Positions 63,101-64,000 of a stretch of 64,000 bases of DNA are shown piece by piece. Positions within the stretch are counted from its first letter, which is position 1, and every line of letters begins with the position of its first letter. Both the position numbers and the translations under genes were made by a program. The notes beneath the pieces are model-generated. The model was not told the origin of the DNA and did no database searches. It saw nothing but the letters and a program-made list of their open reading frames with translations. The stretch is from Argopecten irradians (Eukaryota > Mollusca > Bivalvia > Pectinida > Pectinidae), in the NCBI RefSeq assembly GCF_041381155.1, contig NC_091134.1, forward strand, positions 39,081,338 to 39,145,337, in the 5' to 3' direction.

Positions 63101-64000
63101 TGAAAGGAAAACTAATTAGATTGATATCTTATCTACAACCCAAAGTCACAAACTTATAATCCCATACATTGATAACTGTAGACCAGCTTTGATAATAGCA
63201 TTACACGATGAAGGGGTGGCATCATTCATTGTACGGATATTTGCCTTGTTAAAGATCTTGCAGTGCAGCTTAAATCTTTGCTCATTAAGTGCTTATAAGG
63301 ACGGGGCATAAATACATCATAATGATATAAGTTGATGTAGCTTGAATTGAATTCCGTTACCATGGATATATACATTTATATATACATATATCGAAATCCA
63401 ATTTTATACTGTTTTGTTTCTGTTGTTCTATAACCTAACACTCTTATATAATTATATACAGATATTGCGTTTCGTAGTACTTTTATTTATTTTTTCAGTT
63501 CATTGGTTAGTGTATATATATTTAGACAGATGCTGTTATAAGAGTAAGTGTGCGTGAAAGTATGTCGTGATGGGTGATAGACACGGATGTTAATGGAGAA
63601 TGGAAGTGCATTATTTATGACTTTTGATTTGTAGAATGAAATAAATTGCATAATGTATTTCATTTTGGCTCTATAATTCTCTGTAATATCTGTGATTATT
63701 CATTTGTGTTCTAAATTACTTAAATATCAAACTGGTACACAAACATGTTGATTGATATTTTTCGTATTACATCGTATATCTGTGTAATTAATTGTTCGTA
63801 TAACTTAGCGGCACGTGTGCTTTGATGATGTTATTTAAGCACCTCGTGTAATATAATGTAGTTTTAGCACCACGTGTGTTATTGCATAATTTTAACACTT
63901 CGTGTGATAGTACGTATGCAATAATTAAATATATAGCTGAATTCGTTGTGCATAAAGAGATCAGAAATATCGATCATACGTTTATAAAAAATCGTTTTTA
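60180..64000. other. 3' flank, no gene seen
   Basis: Less repetitive, AT-rich sequence without a supported coding frame on either strand. Part may be long 3' UTR of the membrane-protein gene. Confidence 0.5.
63811..63920 (+). repeat. degenerate ~28-bp tandem repeat
   Basis: Four diverged units, each starting GCACGTGTG or similar (GGCACGTGTGCTTTG, GCACCTCGTGTAATA, GCACCACGTGTGTTATTG, ACACTTCGTGTGATAG), spaced about 28-31 bp. E-box-like CACGTG is present in two of them. Confidence 0.6.

Overview
This is AT-rich, intron-rich animal DNA that reads as a marine bivalve mollusc (scallop/oyster/mussel relatives). The evidence is that five genes carry the molluscan metallothionein C-terminal signature CxCx3CTGx3CxCx3CxCK, and that a tRNA-derived SINE with a typical bivalve 3' domain is present. 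The species cannot be fixed from sequence alone. No retrovirus, Polinton or toxin relics were recognised.

Most of the window (about 4.5-47.9 kb) is one metallothionein (MT) cluster. Six gene models were built by hand from splice sites: MT-A (+, 5881-7942), MT-B (+, 10330-11908, a paralogue that has lost most cysteines), MT-C (-, 13856-16209), MT-D (+, 25669-30538), MT-E (+, 35642-39773) and MT-F (+, 45641-47533). Apart from the tiny first exon, every exon encodes one Cys-rich module, and every intron is phase 1. The basic gene is exon 1 plus modules 2-3-4 plus terminal module 5 (144-145 aa, 40-41 Cys). MT-E repeats 2-3-4 three times (11 exons, 358 aa, 100 Cys). MT-D has the same triple ancestry but lacks the first module 2 and the third module 3 (9 exons, 280 aa, 78 Cys). 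Where that module 3 should lie, the MT-D intron holds a fossil copy of its own terminal-exon end and 3' UTR between direct repeats.

The well-preserved MT promoters have a TATA box and clusters of metal-responsive elements (TGCACAC cores). Extra MRE clusters lie 1.3 kb upstream of MT-A and 1.1 and 2.3 kb upstream of MT-E. Between MT-C and MT-D (16.7-24.3 kb) is an array of diverged duplications with at least three relic copies of the MT-C promoter; another piece lies at 43.4 kb.

The flanks and introns are full of small mobile elements: a 1-kb foldback palindrome with 7-bp target duplications, four copies of a TTAA-flanked MITE, several other palindromic MITEs, a LINE 3'-end relic, SINEs, and a nearly whole Tigger/pogo transposon (50250-53511) with identical terminal repeats. 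A separate small single-pass membrane protein gene (three exons, 55657-59740) lies to the right. The left end (1-1150) is a 40-bp minisatellite that runs off the window. The last 4 kb looks like 3' UTR and intergenic DNA.
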